DNA of 64,000 nt from Hymenobacter fodinae (GCF_004745825.1 NZ_SRLA01000004.1:124001-188000); one strand, 5' to 3'; positions 50,038 through 59,887 are shown, counted from the first letter of the stretch. Notes: generated by a model not told the origin, from the letters alone. Numbers and translations are program-made.

Positions 50038-51432
50038 ATGAACCCGACGACCTCCTCCCCTTCCAAGTCCAGGCAATTTCTGGCCGATGCTGATGCTAAG
50101 GCCTTCGACCTGGAGCACCGGCGCAAAATTCGGTTCAACATTGGCAAGTACAACGCGGCCGTGCAGACTGGCCTAGGCTTCTACGAAGACCATGAGCTGG
50201 CGCGCGCGCGGGCTTCGTATTTAAAGGCCCAGGTCATCAACAACCTCGATCAGTACCTATTGCAGTGGGAGGAGAACTTTACGGCGCGGGGTGGCAAGGT
50301 TATCTGGGCGCAGAACGCGGAGGAGGCCTTATTTGAGATTGGGAAGATTATGCAGCGGCGCAAGGCCCGCACCGTGGTGAAGGCCAAGAGCATGACCACC
50401 GAGGAAATTCACCTCAACAAATACCTCGAAAAGAATGGTATTGAGTCGGTGGAGACGGACTTGGGCGAGTTTATTGTGCAGCTGAACGGGGAGCGGCCTT
50501 ACCACATCGTGACGCCGGCCATGCACCTGAGCAAGCTCGATATTGCCGACATTTTCGTGAAGCACCTCGGCATTGAGTATACTGACGATGCCCAGAAGCT
50601 GGTACTCACGGCCCGCCATTTGCTGCGCGACAAATACACGGCGGCGGAAGTGGGCATTACGGGCGGCAACTTTCTCATTGCCGACAGCGGGGCCATTGCC
50701 GTGACCGAGAATGAGGGCAATGCTCGCCTTTCTGCGGCCTTCCCCAAAACTCACATTGCCATTGTGGGCATCGAGAAGATGATTCCGCGTTTGCAGGACC
50801 TCGATTTATTCTGGCCCCTGCTCAGCACCAGCGGCACTGGCCAGCAGGTTACGGTATACAACACTATCTACACCGGTCCGCGCCAGCCCCTGGAAAAAGA
50901 CGGCCCCGAGGAAATGTTCGTGGTGCTGCTCGACAACGGCCGCACTAACCTGCTGGCCCAGCCCGACAAGCGCGAGGCCCTGCACTGCATCCGGTGCGGT
51001 GCTTGCCTTAACGTGTGCCCAGTGTACAAGAACATTGGTGGCCACACCTATGAGGCCACCTACTCCGGCCCCATTGGCTCTGTGATTACGCCCCACCTGA
51101 GCGGCATGGCCGAAAACAAGCATCTGAGCTTTGCCAGCAGTCTGTGCGGGGCCTGTTCATCGGTGTGCCCGGTCAAGATCAACATTCATAACCTGCTGCT
51201 CAAAAACCGCCAGCAAAGCGTGCAGGAGGGCCACTCTGATAAGGAAGAGCAGCGCGCCATTACGCTGTGGCTGCACGGCATGAAGCGGCGCTGGGTATGG
51301 GATTTGGCACCGGCCTCGGCGAAGAACTGGGTACTGAGTCGCCTGCTGGGCCAAACCGGTTGGAGCAAGCGCCGCGAAGCCGTGCAGATTGCGCCTAAAT
51401 CGTTCAAGCAGCTCTGGAAGGCCCGCAAGTAG
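50038..51432 (+). CDS. lutB: lactate utilization iron-sulfur protein LutB
   Basis: A 464-residue LutB-type protein. Residues about 65-290 are the LUD domain ('VVKAKSMTTEEIHLNKYLEK', 'GITGGNFLIADSGAIAVTEN'). Two 4Fe-4S motifs follow, 'CIRCGACLNVCP' near residue 317 and 'CGACSSVCP' near 370. With LutA and LutC it oxidises L-lactate to pyruvate. Neither lutA nor lutC is adjacent here, so the partners are elsewhere or the role differs. The next gene begins 84 bases later. Confidence 0.93.
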   Translation: MNPTTSSPSKSRQFLADADAKAFDLEHRRKIRFNIGKYNAAVQTGLGFYEDHELARARASYLKAQVINNLDQYLLQWEENFTARGGKVIWAQNAEEALFEIGKIMQRRKARTVVKAKSMTTEEIHLNKYLEKNGIESVETDLGEFIVQLNGERPYHIVTPAMHLSKLDIADIFVKHLGIEYTDDAQKLVLTARHLLRDKYTAAEVGITGGNFLIADSGAIAVTENEGNARLSAAFPKTHIAIVGIEKMIPRLQDLDLFWPLLSTSGTGQQVTVYNTIYTGPRQPLEKDGPEEMFVVLLDNGRTNLLAQPDKREALHCIRCGACLNVCPVYKNIGGHTYEATYSGPIGSVITPHLSGMAENKHLSFASSLCGACSSVCPVKINIHNLLLKNRQQSVQEGHSDKEEQRAITLWLHGMKRRWVWDLAPASAKNWVLSRLLGQTGWSKRREAVQIAPKSFKQLWKARK

Positions 51433-51516
51433 ACTTTCTAGGCCAGTAACTCAACCTCCATCTACCCAACAAAGTACAAGGCAGGCGGTGCCTCTGCCGC
51501 GGGTTGCTACGGGTAC

Positions 51517-52566
51517 ATGCTGGATGTAGGTATTAGTGGGCTGGCCTTCGCGGCCGGCTCGTTTATGGTGGGTATCACCGTGTTATCGGCTATTCGGTCG
51601 TTTGTGCTGCCCCGCAACGAATCGGTGCTGCTCAATAGCTGGGTGTTTCAAGGCATTCGTAAAGTCTTTGCAGCCCTAGCTATACTAGGCAGAACCTACG
51701 AGCAGCGTGATAAGGTAATGGCCTTGTATGCGCCAGTTGCGCTGGTGGCGTTGCCCATTGTGTGGCTAGGAGTGGTCAGCTTCGGCTATTCCTTCATCTA
51801 CTGGGCGCTGGGCGAAGGCGACATGGAACGCTGCTACCGCATCAGCAACAGCTCCTTGCTGACGCTAGGCTCGGAAGAGCCCAGCAAGCACGGGCTGGCC
51901 AACATTATGTCGTACTCGGAGGCTACGCTAGGCCTGTTGCTGCTCACGCTGCTCATCTCCTACTTGCCAACCATCTACCAAGCTTTCTCGCGACGGGAGC
52001 TGACGGTGGCGCGGCTAGAGATGCGGGCCGGCCCCAAGGCCTCCGCCGTTGAGTTGCTACTCTGGCTGTATGAAGCTGACTTGCTGAAGCACGGCCCCCA
52101 ATGGCAGCACTGGGAAGAGTGGTTTATCGAGATTGAAGAGACGCATACCTCGCTGCCCATCCTGTCTTTTTTCCGCTCGCCGCAGCCCGGCCGCTCCTGG
52201 GTAACGGCCGCCGATCTTATTCTGGATGCCGCCGCGCTCATCATCAGCGCGGTAGATACGCCCCGCGACCCTCATATGGTAATGTGCCTCAAAGCGGGCA
52301 CCGTATCGGTCAATCGGGTTTCGCGCTTCTTTAAAGAATCCGCTAAAACCAAACCCGACGAGTCATTAACGGAGCAGCAATCCGGCAACAATCCGCAGCG
52401 CTCTGATTTTCAGGATGCGTATCAGAAAATGCAGGAAGCAGGCATTCCGCTGCAACCCGATGAGCAAGCTGCTTGGCAGAAATATCAGGAGCTTCGCTCT
52501 CACTACAAACGCGCCATAGAATTCCTAGCTAAGCTCACCATGGCACCGGAAATCAAGCCGATATAG
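51517..52566 (+). CDS. membrane protein with a potassium-channel-like two-helix core, degenerate filter
   Basis: A 349-residue membrane protein. It has helices at about residues 5-25, 46-62, 68-92 and 128-152. Between the last two a re-entrant-like stretch reads 'RISNSSLLTLGSEEP', placed as the pore helix and filter of Ion_trans_2 channels, but TLGSE stands where TVGYG is expected. The C-terminal 190 residues are cytoplasmic and helical. I do not recognise a named family. Channel-like topology is inference. It stands alone before a convergent serine dehydratase gene. Confidence 0.72.
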   Translation: MLDVGISGLAFAAGSFMVGITVLSAIRSFVLPRNESVLLNSWVFQGIRKVFAALAILGRTYEQRDKVMALYAPVALVALPIVWLGVVSFGYSFIYWALGEGDMERCYRISNSSLLTLGSEEPSKHGLANIMSYSEATLGLLLLTLLISYLPTIYQAFSRRELTVARLEMRAGPKASAVELLLWLYEADLLKHGPQWQHWEEWFIEIEETHTSLPILSFFRSPQPGRSWVTAADLILDAAALIISAVDTPRDPHMVMCLKAGTVSVNRVSRFFKESAKTKPDESLTEQQSGNNPQRSDFQDAYQKMQEAGIPLQPDEQAAWQKYQELRSHYKRAIEFLAKLTMAPEIKPI

Positions 52567-52608
52567 CTTGCCCCTGACTGGCCTAGGCTGCATAGATAGC
52601 TGACAAAA

Positions 52609-52692
52609 GAATGTCATGCTGAGCTGGCCGAAGCAGCTCTACTACTGGCTACTCCCAAGCATGCCGAGGAAGTAATAAAGCTGCTTCGGTAT
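52609..52692. repeat. REP-like inverted repeat between convergent genes
   Basis: CCGAAGCAGCT (52628-52638) and AGCTGCTTCGG (52679-52689) form an 11-bp perfect stem with a 40-base loop, preceded by GAATGTCATGCTGAGCTGG. The wording recalls dispersed repeats common in Hymenobacter-like genomes (from memory, unverified). It may also terminate both convergent genes. Confidence 0.45.
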
Positions 52693-53598
52693 TTATTGCG
52701 CGTCTTCGTCGGGCAGGATTTGTACGTCCTGCACCAGCACCATCTTCTCAATCTCACGGCCGCGGGTGGTATTGGCCAGGCCCCCCAGGGCAGTTTCTTT
52801 GTAGCGGGTTTCCATACTCTGGCCCACTTCCCCGAGCGCGGCCACGCACTGGTCAACCGGAATAACCGGGTCGACGCCAGCAATGGCAATCTGAGCAGAA
52901 CTGAAGGCAATAGCTGCCGCTGAGGCGTTGCGTACCACGCAGGGCACCTCCACTAGGCCGGCCACCGGGTCGCAGACGAGGCCGAGCATGCACTGAATGG
53001 TGATGGCCACGGCTGCAAATACTTCTTCTATCGAGCCACCTAGGCAGTACACAATGGCGCCCGAGCCCATAGCTGCCGCCGAACCAGTTTCGGCCTGGCA
53101 ACCTCCTACAGCGCCGGCCAGGGAAGCGTTCTGCTCAATGATAAGGGCAATACCGGCGGCCACCAGCAAGCCTTCCAGAATCTTACGGTCGTCGAGTTTG
53201 TGCAAGTCCTGCAGCGTGACCAGCACACCGGGCAGGATACCCGAGGCGCCGGCCGTGGGCGCGGCCACTACCCGGCCCATGCACGAGTTTACTTCCTTGG
53301 CACCCAAAGCGCGCGTCACGAGTTGCTTGAACTCCGGCGACAGTACAGTAACGGGCGAGGCGGCAATTTTCTTGGCCCCGTTGTTCACCATGCCCGAGCG
53401 CGAGGTCATGTTTTGGGTGAGGCCGGTATGCACGGCGTCGCGCATCACGTCGTAAGCTCGCTGTAGACCACTCCAGATTTCTTCCTCCGTGCGGCCTTTC
53501 TGCTCAATCTCGTAGGCCAGTACCGGCTGGTATAAGGGCTCTTGGGTGGTGGCACAATGGGCCTGCCAGCTGGCAAAATCAGTAAAAAGTAACGACAT
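52693..53598 (-). CDS. sdaA: L-serine ammonia-lyase, iron-sulfur-dependent, alpha subunit type
   Basis: A 301-residue iron-sulfur serine dehydratase (alpha-domain type). It converts L-serine to pyruvate and ammonia with a 4Fe-4S cluster. 'GAVGGCQAETGSAAAMGSGA' and 'LGLVCDPVAGLVEVPCVVRN' hold the cluster Cys residues; 'NSCMGRVVAAPTAGASGILP' is also typical. The ATG at 53598 begins the conserved N-terminus. No separate beta-subunit gene is in view, which would be provided elsewhere or not needed. Confidence 0.94.
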   Translation of the reverse strand: MSLLFTDFASWQAHCATTQEPLYQPVLAYEIEQKGRTEEEIWSGLQRAYDVMRDAVHTGLTQNMTSRSGMVNNGAKKIAASPVTVLSPEFKQLVTRALGAKEVNSCMGRVVAAPTAGASGILPGVLVTLQDLHKLDDRKILEGLLVAAGIALIIEQNASLAGAVGGCQAETGSAAAMGSGAIVYCLGGSIEEVFAAVAITIQCMLGLVCDPVAGLVEVPCVVRNASAAAIAFSSAQIAIAGVDPVIPVDQCVAALGEVGQSMETRYKETALGGLANTTRGREIEKMVLVQDVQILPDEDAQ

Positions 53599-54032
53599 GG
53601 GTGGGGCGGGCGATGGATGGGAGAAACGGGTGGACTTGCCTGTAACAAGGAATGGCAAAGTGGGGTGCAAAAATCAGCATTAAAATGGTATCCTCTCAGG
53701 AAATAGAGAACATAGCAAGTTACGGCTGAAAAGCCCGGCTCCATACAATAGCGTTTCACTGGAAGCAGTCCTCCTTATTGCAGGTTACAGCCTGAAGCAC
53801 GGCGCTCTGCGTCAGGGCTTCGCATCATCAGTTTGCCGCCCACGAAAGTATCCTTCACCACTCATCTAGGCCACCAACTTGAAGGGTTACTTCGTTCGGC
53901 GCGCGAGCAGAGCTTGTAGCTAGATATCCACCCTAGAGGCACGCCCTGCCTTGGCGATAAGTTGGGCTCACTTTAGGTTTCGTCAAGTACTAGGGCGCGT
54001 AGGCCGTTAGCGCTCCATGCCCTGGTTAAGGC
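53599..54032. other. 434-base intergenic region
   Basis: It lies upstream of sdaA and downstream of the large FG-GAP gene, both leftward. I see no supported gene, recognised RNA or strong hairpin. Confidence 0.55.
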
Positions 54033-57000
54033 CTAGGGCTGTAGCTGAACCTTATAACGCTGCAGCTTCCTATCGGTGGGCCGTACGGTGAGGTGGTAGA
54101 GTCCTGGGGCAGTGTCTGGTACCTTCACTCGCACTTGGTTAAGGCCGGCTTGCAATTCCAGGGCCTGCTGCATTACTACCCGGCCCAGCGCATCAGTCAA
54201 CATGAGCTGGGCGTTTTGCGCCTGAGAACTCTGATAGTTCAATGTGAACGTGCCGGCACTGGGGTTGGGGTATACGCCTAGCTCAGGCTGAGGAAGCGCC
54301 GGTGGAGCGAACGGCGCAGGGCGGCGTACCTGGGCCACGCTGGTCCCACCCAGAGGGAGCACCTCTAGAGCCGACAGCTTAGGCTGATCCAAGCCACCAT
54401 CAGCGGCCAAAGAACTTAGCTCCAGGTTGAGCACTCCATCCGTGACCTTAACAGCGAAAGACTCAGTGGTAGCTACGTTGGCGCCCACCTTGCTGAAGAT
54501 GTCGTAGTTGTCGAGAACCTTCTGGCCTTCCAGACTTACATCAAACAGCCGCTCGCCTGTGTTGTGCCAGTAAATTTCGGCGAAATGCAGCACTACCTGG
54601 TAAGAACCATTGGACAGAGGCAGTGCGTAGCTCAACTGCCCCGCTGAGCCGTAGCGCTCGGTTTGGTAAAGGGCATCATCTTGCGTGCCGGCAATAGCCA
54701 TTGTGGTAGAATAGGTGTTACCGGGTGATGGAGAGTAGGCAGTATCGGCGGCGAACAGGCCTAACGACGTGCTCAGTTGCGGGCCGCCGCTGTTAAGCCG
54801 ATACTCTTGCTGCAGACGCAGCACTTCCAGCGCCGAGAGCTTAGGATAGTCTACCCCTCCATCTTGAGGGAGAGAACTCATATCCAGGGCCAAAATACCG
54901 TCGGTAACGGTGGCGGTGAACGACTCGGTAGTGGCGGTGTTAGTGCCCACTTTGCCGAAGATGTCGTAGTTGTCGAGGACCTTCTGCCCCTGCAGGCTCA
55001 CGTCGAACAGCCGCTGCTTCGGGGCCGACCAGTAGATCTCGGCGAAGTGCAGCACGACCTGATAGGTGCCATTTTCTACCGGTAAGGCGTAGCGCAACTG
55101 GCCGGTATTGCTATAGCGCTCGGTTTGGTAAAGGGCGTCGTCGTTAGTGCCCTCAATAGGGACCGTGGTGGCATAGGTGTTACCGGGTGATGGAGAGTAG
55201 GCGGTATCGGCGGCGAACAGGCCTAGTGAGGTGCTCAGTTGCGGGCCGCCGCTGTTAAGCCGGTAAGTGCCGGGGCTGCTGTTCTGGTTCAGGCGCACGC
55301 TCACCGTGTTACTGCCCATGTTCACAGTTACCAGATCCAGGTTTCCATCGTTGTTCATGTCGCCTAGCACTAGCCCGCGAGGCATGAGGCCTACTGCTAC
55401 CTCTTGACTGCCGCTAAACACCCCCCGCCCGTTGTTGAGGCGTACACTTACCGAGTTGCTGCTGCTGTTAGGGGTGAGCAGGTCCAGGTCTCCATCACCG
55501 TCTACGTCCCCTAGTACAACCTTCTCGGGGTTCAGGCCTACGAGTATTTCCTGCGCACTGCCAAATGTGCCGGTACCGTCGTTGAGCAGCAAGATGGCCT
55601 GCCTGCTGCCGGGGTTGGCTAAGAGCAAGTCCAAATCCCCGTCCGCGTCCACGTCGCCCAGCGCCAGACTGCGCGGGTCAAAGCTCGCCGCTGCTTCCTG
55701 CGTAGGATTAAACACCCCCCGGCCATTATTGAGGTATACCCGGGCAGAGTTAAATGCCACCACGAAATCAACGTCTCCATCGGCATCTAAGTCGCCGGCA
55801 GCAGTACCATACGCCGAGGATAGAACATCAGTAATACCCGAAAACACCCCATTGCCATCATTCAAGTACGCTCGTGCACGAAAAATCGCTTGGCCATCCA
55901 TGCTGGAAAAGCCCTGAGTTAACAGATCCAGGTCACCATCCCCTTCCACATCACCAAAGGCAATACTAATTCTGTCGCCGCTGCCTAGAAATATCCGTGG
56001 CAATATAGAACGGAATGAGCCTGTGCCATCATTACGCAAGATGTCTACCCCGCCCCTACTAAATCTGTCATTATAACTCACTACCAGATCCAGAGAACCG
56101 TTGCCATCTAAATCCTGCAGGAATACTTCGTTTAAGACAGTACGGGTGAAAGTAACGGCCTCCTTCCCATCCTTAAACCCACCCGTGCCATCATTAAGGC
56201 GCAGACTCACAGTGCTCGTGCCATCTGCAGCTTGGGCGTTAGCCGTCAGCAAGTCTAGGTCACCGTCGCCATCCACGTCGCCCACGGCTACACTACGCGG
56301 CCGGAAACCAACCGGCACCTCTGGGCCTCCCCCAAAAGAGCCCGCAGAAGGGGCCGTGGCAGTGGTAAAGCGCAGCACCTGCGGCACGGCCAGGGGAGTG
56401 CCGCCGCTGCTGCGCACTTCCCTCGTTACGGTAGCCAGTATTGTTTCGCCCGGCTTAAAAGCGGCAGCAGGAGTAAAGCGCAGCGTATTGCCGCTTACCG
56501 TAGTGGTACCAGCTAGCCGCCCGCCCGCCTGGGCGCTGAATACGCGCAGGGCTGAGAGGGTAGCAGAGTCACTGCGCAAAGGCTGGTCAAAACTGACTGC
56601 TAGCGGCAACGTGCGTGGTACTGCTAAAGCATTGCGCGCGGGCTGCAGGCTTGTCACTACCAGGGAGGGCGTAACCGTGAAGAGAAACGAGTTGCTGGAG
56701 CCGGTTGGGGTGGTCACGACTACGGGGCCGGTAGTTGCTCCGGGAGGAACCTTCACTAGAATCTCATTGCCCGCTGGCGCCAGAACCTGGAAAGCTGGAT
56801 TCTCTACCCCATTGAAGGTTACCTTAGTAGCTCCCAAAAAGTAAGTGCCGCTGATTACTACGCTCTCACCAACTGCTCCGCTAGCAGGCGACACGCTGGT
56901 AATAACGGGTGGGGGTTGAAGTTGATTCAGCCGTACGCTGGCTGTCCTATTACTCGAATTAACTGTGAACAAATCCAGGTCGTTGTCGGCATCAGCATCG

Positions 57001-58385
57001 CCTAGTACCAAGCCCACTGGGATGGCGCTTACAGCAACCTGCCCACTGCTAGTGAAGGTCCCCTGCCCATCATTTAAGCGTACTCTCACGGAAAAGCTGC
57101 GGTCTGTTGTAAGCAGGTCTAGGTCGCCGTCGCCGTCTAAGTCGCCTACGGCCATATCGAAGGCTCCATCTTCCAGTGCTCGGCCGCCCGAGAAGGTGCC
57201 GTGCCCATCGTTGAAGGTTATGACTACCATATTATCCGCAGCGCCCGTCAGGAGGTCTAGGTCTCCATCGCCATCCAGGTCTGCGAGGGTCACATTGACA
57301 GGGTTACCCTCCCTGACTATCTTCTGACTCTTCGAAAACAGGCCCTGGCCATCATTCTGGTAGATGCTGACCGTATTGTCATACGTATTGGCCACTACCA
57401 AATCCAAATCCCCATCACTGTCCAAATCACCCAGAGACAGATCGGCAACCCTGCTTCTATCGGGGTCTTCCAACTCCTGGGTACCACTAAAGCGGCCCTG
57501 CCCGTCGTTCAGGCGTATACTCACGGACAAGCTGCCGCTGTTAGATGCCAGAAGGTCCAGATCTCCGTCGCCGTCAATATCGCCTAGCACAATACGCTCC
57601 AAGTCGACTCCCAAGGGTACCTGCTGTCCAACCTGGAAGGTGCCATCGCCATTATTCAAGCGAATGCTGGCCGTGCTAACGGGGGAATTATAGCGGTTGC
57701 CAGTTACCACATCCAAGTCTTCATCCCCATCCACATCCCCCAGTAGCACATTCGTAGGAGCTGTTCCCACGGGTATTGCGGCTCCGGGGGCGAAGGCCCC
57801 TTTTCCGTCGCCCAAGTACACGCTCACGGTAGAACCGCTGGCGGCGCCGTAGTTGGCCGTGAGCAGATCTATATGACCATCTCCCGTAATGTCGCCTACA
57901 GCTATATCCTGAGGGCCCGCTCCTACCGCATAGTCTTGAGTACCACTAAACGCACCTAATGCGGGCACTGTAGCCGTGGTAAACTGCCAAACCTGGGGCT
58001 TGGCCAGGGACGTACCACCACTGCTCTGCAAAGCGGTAGTGAGAGTGGCCCAGATTTGCTCCCCAGCCCGGAAAGGAGTGGTAGGCGTGAAGGTCAGCGT
58101 GGAGCCGTTAGTAGAGAGGGTACCAGAGCGCTGGCCACCTTGCTGAGCACTAAACACGCGTAGCGCCCCCGCTGGCAACTCTGCTGGCAACGCCTGATCA
58201 AAGTCTAGCACCAGGGCCGTGGAGCGTGGAACAGCCAATGCGTTGCGCGTCGGCAAGAGCCGAGTGAGGACGGGAGCCTGGGCCTGGGCGGTGCTACTGC
58301 ACAAGCTCTGGAGTGCAAGAAACAGTACGGGCGTAAGCCCTCTCAAAAGACGTGGCCAAGACGAGTAAAGAGTAGGAGCTAGCAT
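54033..58385 (-). CDS. giant surface protein: Big_5, two FG-GAP sets, IPT/TIG, two malectin domains, T9SS tail
   Basis: A 1450-residue exported protein. After a signal peptide (about residues 1-35, ending AQAQ) come a Big_5-like Ig domain ('PTRNALAVPRSTALVLDFD'), seven FG-GAP repeats with DxDGDGDLDL loops, an IPT/TIG domain ('PVITSVSPASGAVGESVVI'), a second Big_5 domain and a second set of seven repeats. Two malectin-like domains follow (about 1041-1350; period 154 residues), then a T9SS C-terminal sorting domain ('LGVYPNPSAGTFTLNY'). Malectins bind di- or oligosaccharides; the propellers bind calcium and may mediate adhesion. The ATG at 58385 starts the signal peptide. The TAG stop lies in CTAGGCC. 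Confidence 0.92.
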   Translation of the reverse strand: MLAPTLYSSWPRLLRGLTPVLFLALQSLCSSTAQAQAPVLTRLLPTRNALAVPRSTALVLDFDQALPAELPAGALRVFSAQQGGQRSGTLSTNGSTLTFTPTTPFRAGEQIWATLTTALQSSGGTSLAKPQVWQFTTATVPALGAFSGTQDYAVGAGPQDIAVGDITGDGHIDLLTANYGAASGSTVSVYLGDGKGAFAPGAAIPVGTAPTNVLLGDVDGDEDLDVVTGNRYNSPVSTASIRLNNGDGTFQVGQQVPLGVDLERIVLGDIDGDGDLDLLASNSGSLSVSIRLNDGQGRFSGTQELEDPDRSRVADLSLGDLDSDGDLDLVVANTYDNTVSIYQNDGQGLFSKSQKIVREGNPVNVTLADLDGDGDLDLLTGAADNMVVITFNDGHGTFSGGRALEDGAFDMAVGDLDGDGDLDLLTTDRSFSVRVRLNDGQGTFTSSGQVAVSAIPVGLVLGDADADNDLDLFTVNSSNRTASVRLNQLQPPPVITSVSPASGAVGESVVISGTYFLGATKVTFNGVENPAFQVLAPAGNEILVKVPPGATTGPVVVTTPTGSSNSFLFTVTPSLVVTSLQPARNALAVPRTLPLAVSFDQPLRSDSATLSALRVFSAQAGGRLAGTTTVSGNTLRFTPAAAFKPGETILATVTREVRSSGGTPLAVPQVLRFTTATAPSAGSFGGGPEVPVGFRPRSVAVGDVDGDGDLDLLTANAQAADGTSTVSLRLNDGTGGFKDGKEAVTFTRTVLNEVFLQDLDGNGSLDLVVSYNDRFSRGGVDILRNDGTGSFRSILPRIFLGSGDRISIAFGDVEGDGDLDLLTQGFSSMDGQAIFRARAYLNDGNGVFSGITDVLSSAYGTAAGDLDADGDVDFVVAFNSARVYLNNGRGVFNPTQEAAASFDPRSLALGDVDADGDLDLLLANPGSRQAILLLNDGTGTFGSAQEILVGLNPEKVVLGDVDGDGDLDLLTPNSSSNSVSVRLNNGRGVFSGSQEVAVGLMPRGLVLGDMNNDGNLDLVTVNMGSNTVSVRLNQNSSPGTYRLNSGGPQLSTSLGLFAADTAYSPSPGNTYATTVPIEGTNDDALYQTERYSNTGQLRYALPVENGTYQVVLHFAEIYWSAPKQRLFDVSLQGQKVLDNYDIFGKVGTNTATTESFTATVTDGILALDMSSLPQDGGVDYPKLSALEVLRLQQEYRLNSGGPQLSTSLGLFAADTAYSPSPGNTYSTTMAIAGTQDDALYQTERYGSAGQLSYALPLSNGSYQVVLHFAEIYWHNTGERLFDVSLEGQKVLDNYDIFSKVGANVATTESFAVKVTDGVLNLELSSLAADGGLDQPKLSALEVLPLGGTSVAQVRRPAPFAPPALPQPELGVYPNPSAGTFTLNYQSSQAQNAQLMLTDALGRVVMQQALELQAGLNQVRVKVPDTAPGLYHLTVRPTDRKLQRYKVQLQP

Positions 58386-58558
58386 GACAATACGGCTTAA
58401 TAGATTCAGCTGCGCTTGCTCCCTGCCCAGGCAAGGCAGGCCGGGCATCCCGGCACCTGACCAGCGCAGATGAATCTATCAAAAAGGCCCCTTTAATCAT
58501 AGTAACTCATTGAACATTAGTATCATATATAAAACATCATACTATCATAAGCACTTCC

Positions 58559-59674
58559 TTAGCTCTTGTTAGCAGCCGGCTGGTTATACGTTTTCTCTAG
58601 CTCAGCTAAGTACTTCATTGTCAGCTGCGAAAACTGGGGCGGATGTGTGGCATCTTTCCGGGCGGCCTTCTGATAGAGTCGGACAAATTCAAACGGGTTA
58701 TCAATGCGCGCAATCAGCTCTTTGCGGTAGCCGTTTGCCACAATAACCCGGGCCATATAGCAGCCTGGCACGTGCCCGGCGAAGTGCAGTACCCGCTGGT
58801 AGTAGGCTACCGGTTTTTTGGCTGGGGTTCCCTGCGTTGCTACGGCCTGAATCACAGAATCGAGCCGCTGAATTACCTGGGGCGCGGGCTGCAGAAACTG
58901 CGCTTGCACGCGGTGCGGGTCTCCGGGCACTTGGTGCATGGGCGCTTTGTCAATCAGGTCGGCAATACCTTCGCTGCGCATGCCGCGTAGCGTCCACATC
59001 AGGCCCTTGTCTTCTTCCGCCACCGGGCTGAAGCTTTTGGTGGGCATCAGCTGGTGGTACATTTCGTGGGCCTCCACAATGCCGGGCTTTGCCTTGTCGT
59101 GGTCAACTACCGCTTTCAGGCTGTAGAAGATACCATCTGCCTGGGAGGTAGCCCCGTCGCCGATGGCCGTGTAGTACATCTTCAGCTCCGGCACGGTTGT
59201 CTGCGCCGACTTGGGTAGGTACTCGTAGGCCAGGGTGTACATCAGGGGCACGTACTGGGGGCTCTGGATGGTCGTCTGGATGTACTGCCGGTATTCTGCT
59301 TCTCGCTCTTTGTACTCGTAGGCCAGTACATAGGAGGCCACCTTATCACGCAGCTTTACGCGCAGCAAGGAATCGTGCTGGGGCATGTACACGGTTTCCA
59401 GAGCTCGGCGGTAGTTCTCCAAGGAGTACACCGACTGCGGATCAGGATGAAACGTGTTGCGGATGTACGTCTTGTTGCCGGGCAGATTGATGAAGGCATC
59501 CCAGTCTTTATCCGAAATCGGGTGGTTTTGGCGAAGCTCGTCCGTAAGCTGCCAGAACCGCGTCACGGCGTCGGTGTTGATGGTTTGCGCCCGGGCGCTG
59601 GCGCACATCAGCAGGCCTAGCAGCCACAAGCAACTGGCTATTCTACGCCCAACAGCTACTACGGAGGTCTTCAT
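58559..59674 (-). CDS. DUF5700 putative zinc-peptidase-like protein
   Basis: A 371-residue exported protein with a signal peptide ending RAQ. Residues about 200-210 hold an HExxH motif in 'VEAHEMYHQLMP', and 'GMRSEGIADLIDKA' downstream has the Glu of a gluzincin-like site. This fits the DUF5700 family, predicted to be metallopeptidases without proven activity. It is upstream of the giant surface protein gene by about 170 bases, both leftward, but an operon is not certain. Confidence 0.82.
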   Translation of the reverse strand: MKTSVVAVGRRIASCLWLLGLLMCASARAQTINTDAVTRFWQLTDELRQNHPISDKDWDAFINLPGNKTYIRNTFHPDPQSVYSLENYRRALETVYMPQHDSLLRVKLRDKVASYVLAYEYKEREAEYRQYIQTTIQSPQYVPLMYTLAYEYLPKSAQTTVPELKMYYTAIGDGATSQADGIFYSLKAVVDHDKAKPGIVEAHEMYHQLMPTKSFSPVAEEDKGLMWTLRGMRSEGIADLIDKAPMHQVPGDPHRVQAQFLQPAPQVIQRLDSVIQAVATQGTPAKKPVAYYQRVLHFAGHVPGCYMARVIVANGYRKELIARIDNPFEFVRLYQKAARKDATHPPQFSQLTMKYLAELEKTYNQPAANKS

Positions 59675-59835
59675 ATCTGCTTCGTTAGTTAGTGAGCATG
59701 AAGTACCTCAACCCGTATTGCACCCGGAAAGAATTTCGACCAAGCGCCGGCGCTACACCACCAAACCTCATAACCGTCTCCCGTTTCGGGTGGCCTAGCC
59801 CAGGAGCCGTAAGCCAGTTTGGGCCATCAACAGAA

Positions 59836-59864
59836 CAGCCCCGCTGCACGAAACAACGGGGCTG
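59836..59864 (-). terminator. terminator after msrB
   Basis: CAGCCCCG (59836-59843) and CGGGGCTG (59857-59864) form an 8-bp GC-rich stem with a 13-base loop; on the msrB strand it is followed by TTCTGTTG. Confidence 0.55.
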
Positions 59865-59887
59865 CTAGTACTAGTACGCTGACTGGC

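Noticed and set aside
56101..56844. A 247-codon frame antisense to the FG-GAP gene
   Set aside because: The repeated Ser/Pro/Lys blocks are the complement of the D-rich calcium loops.
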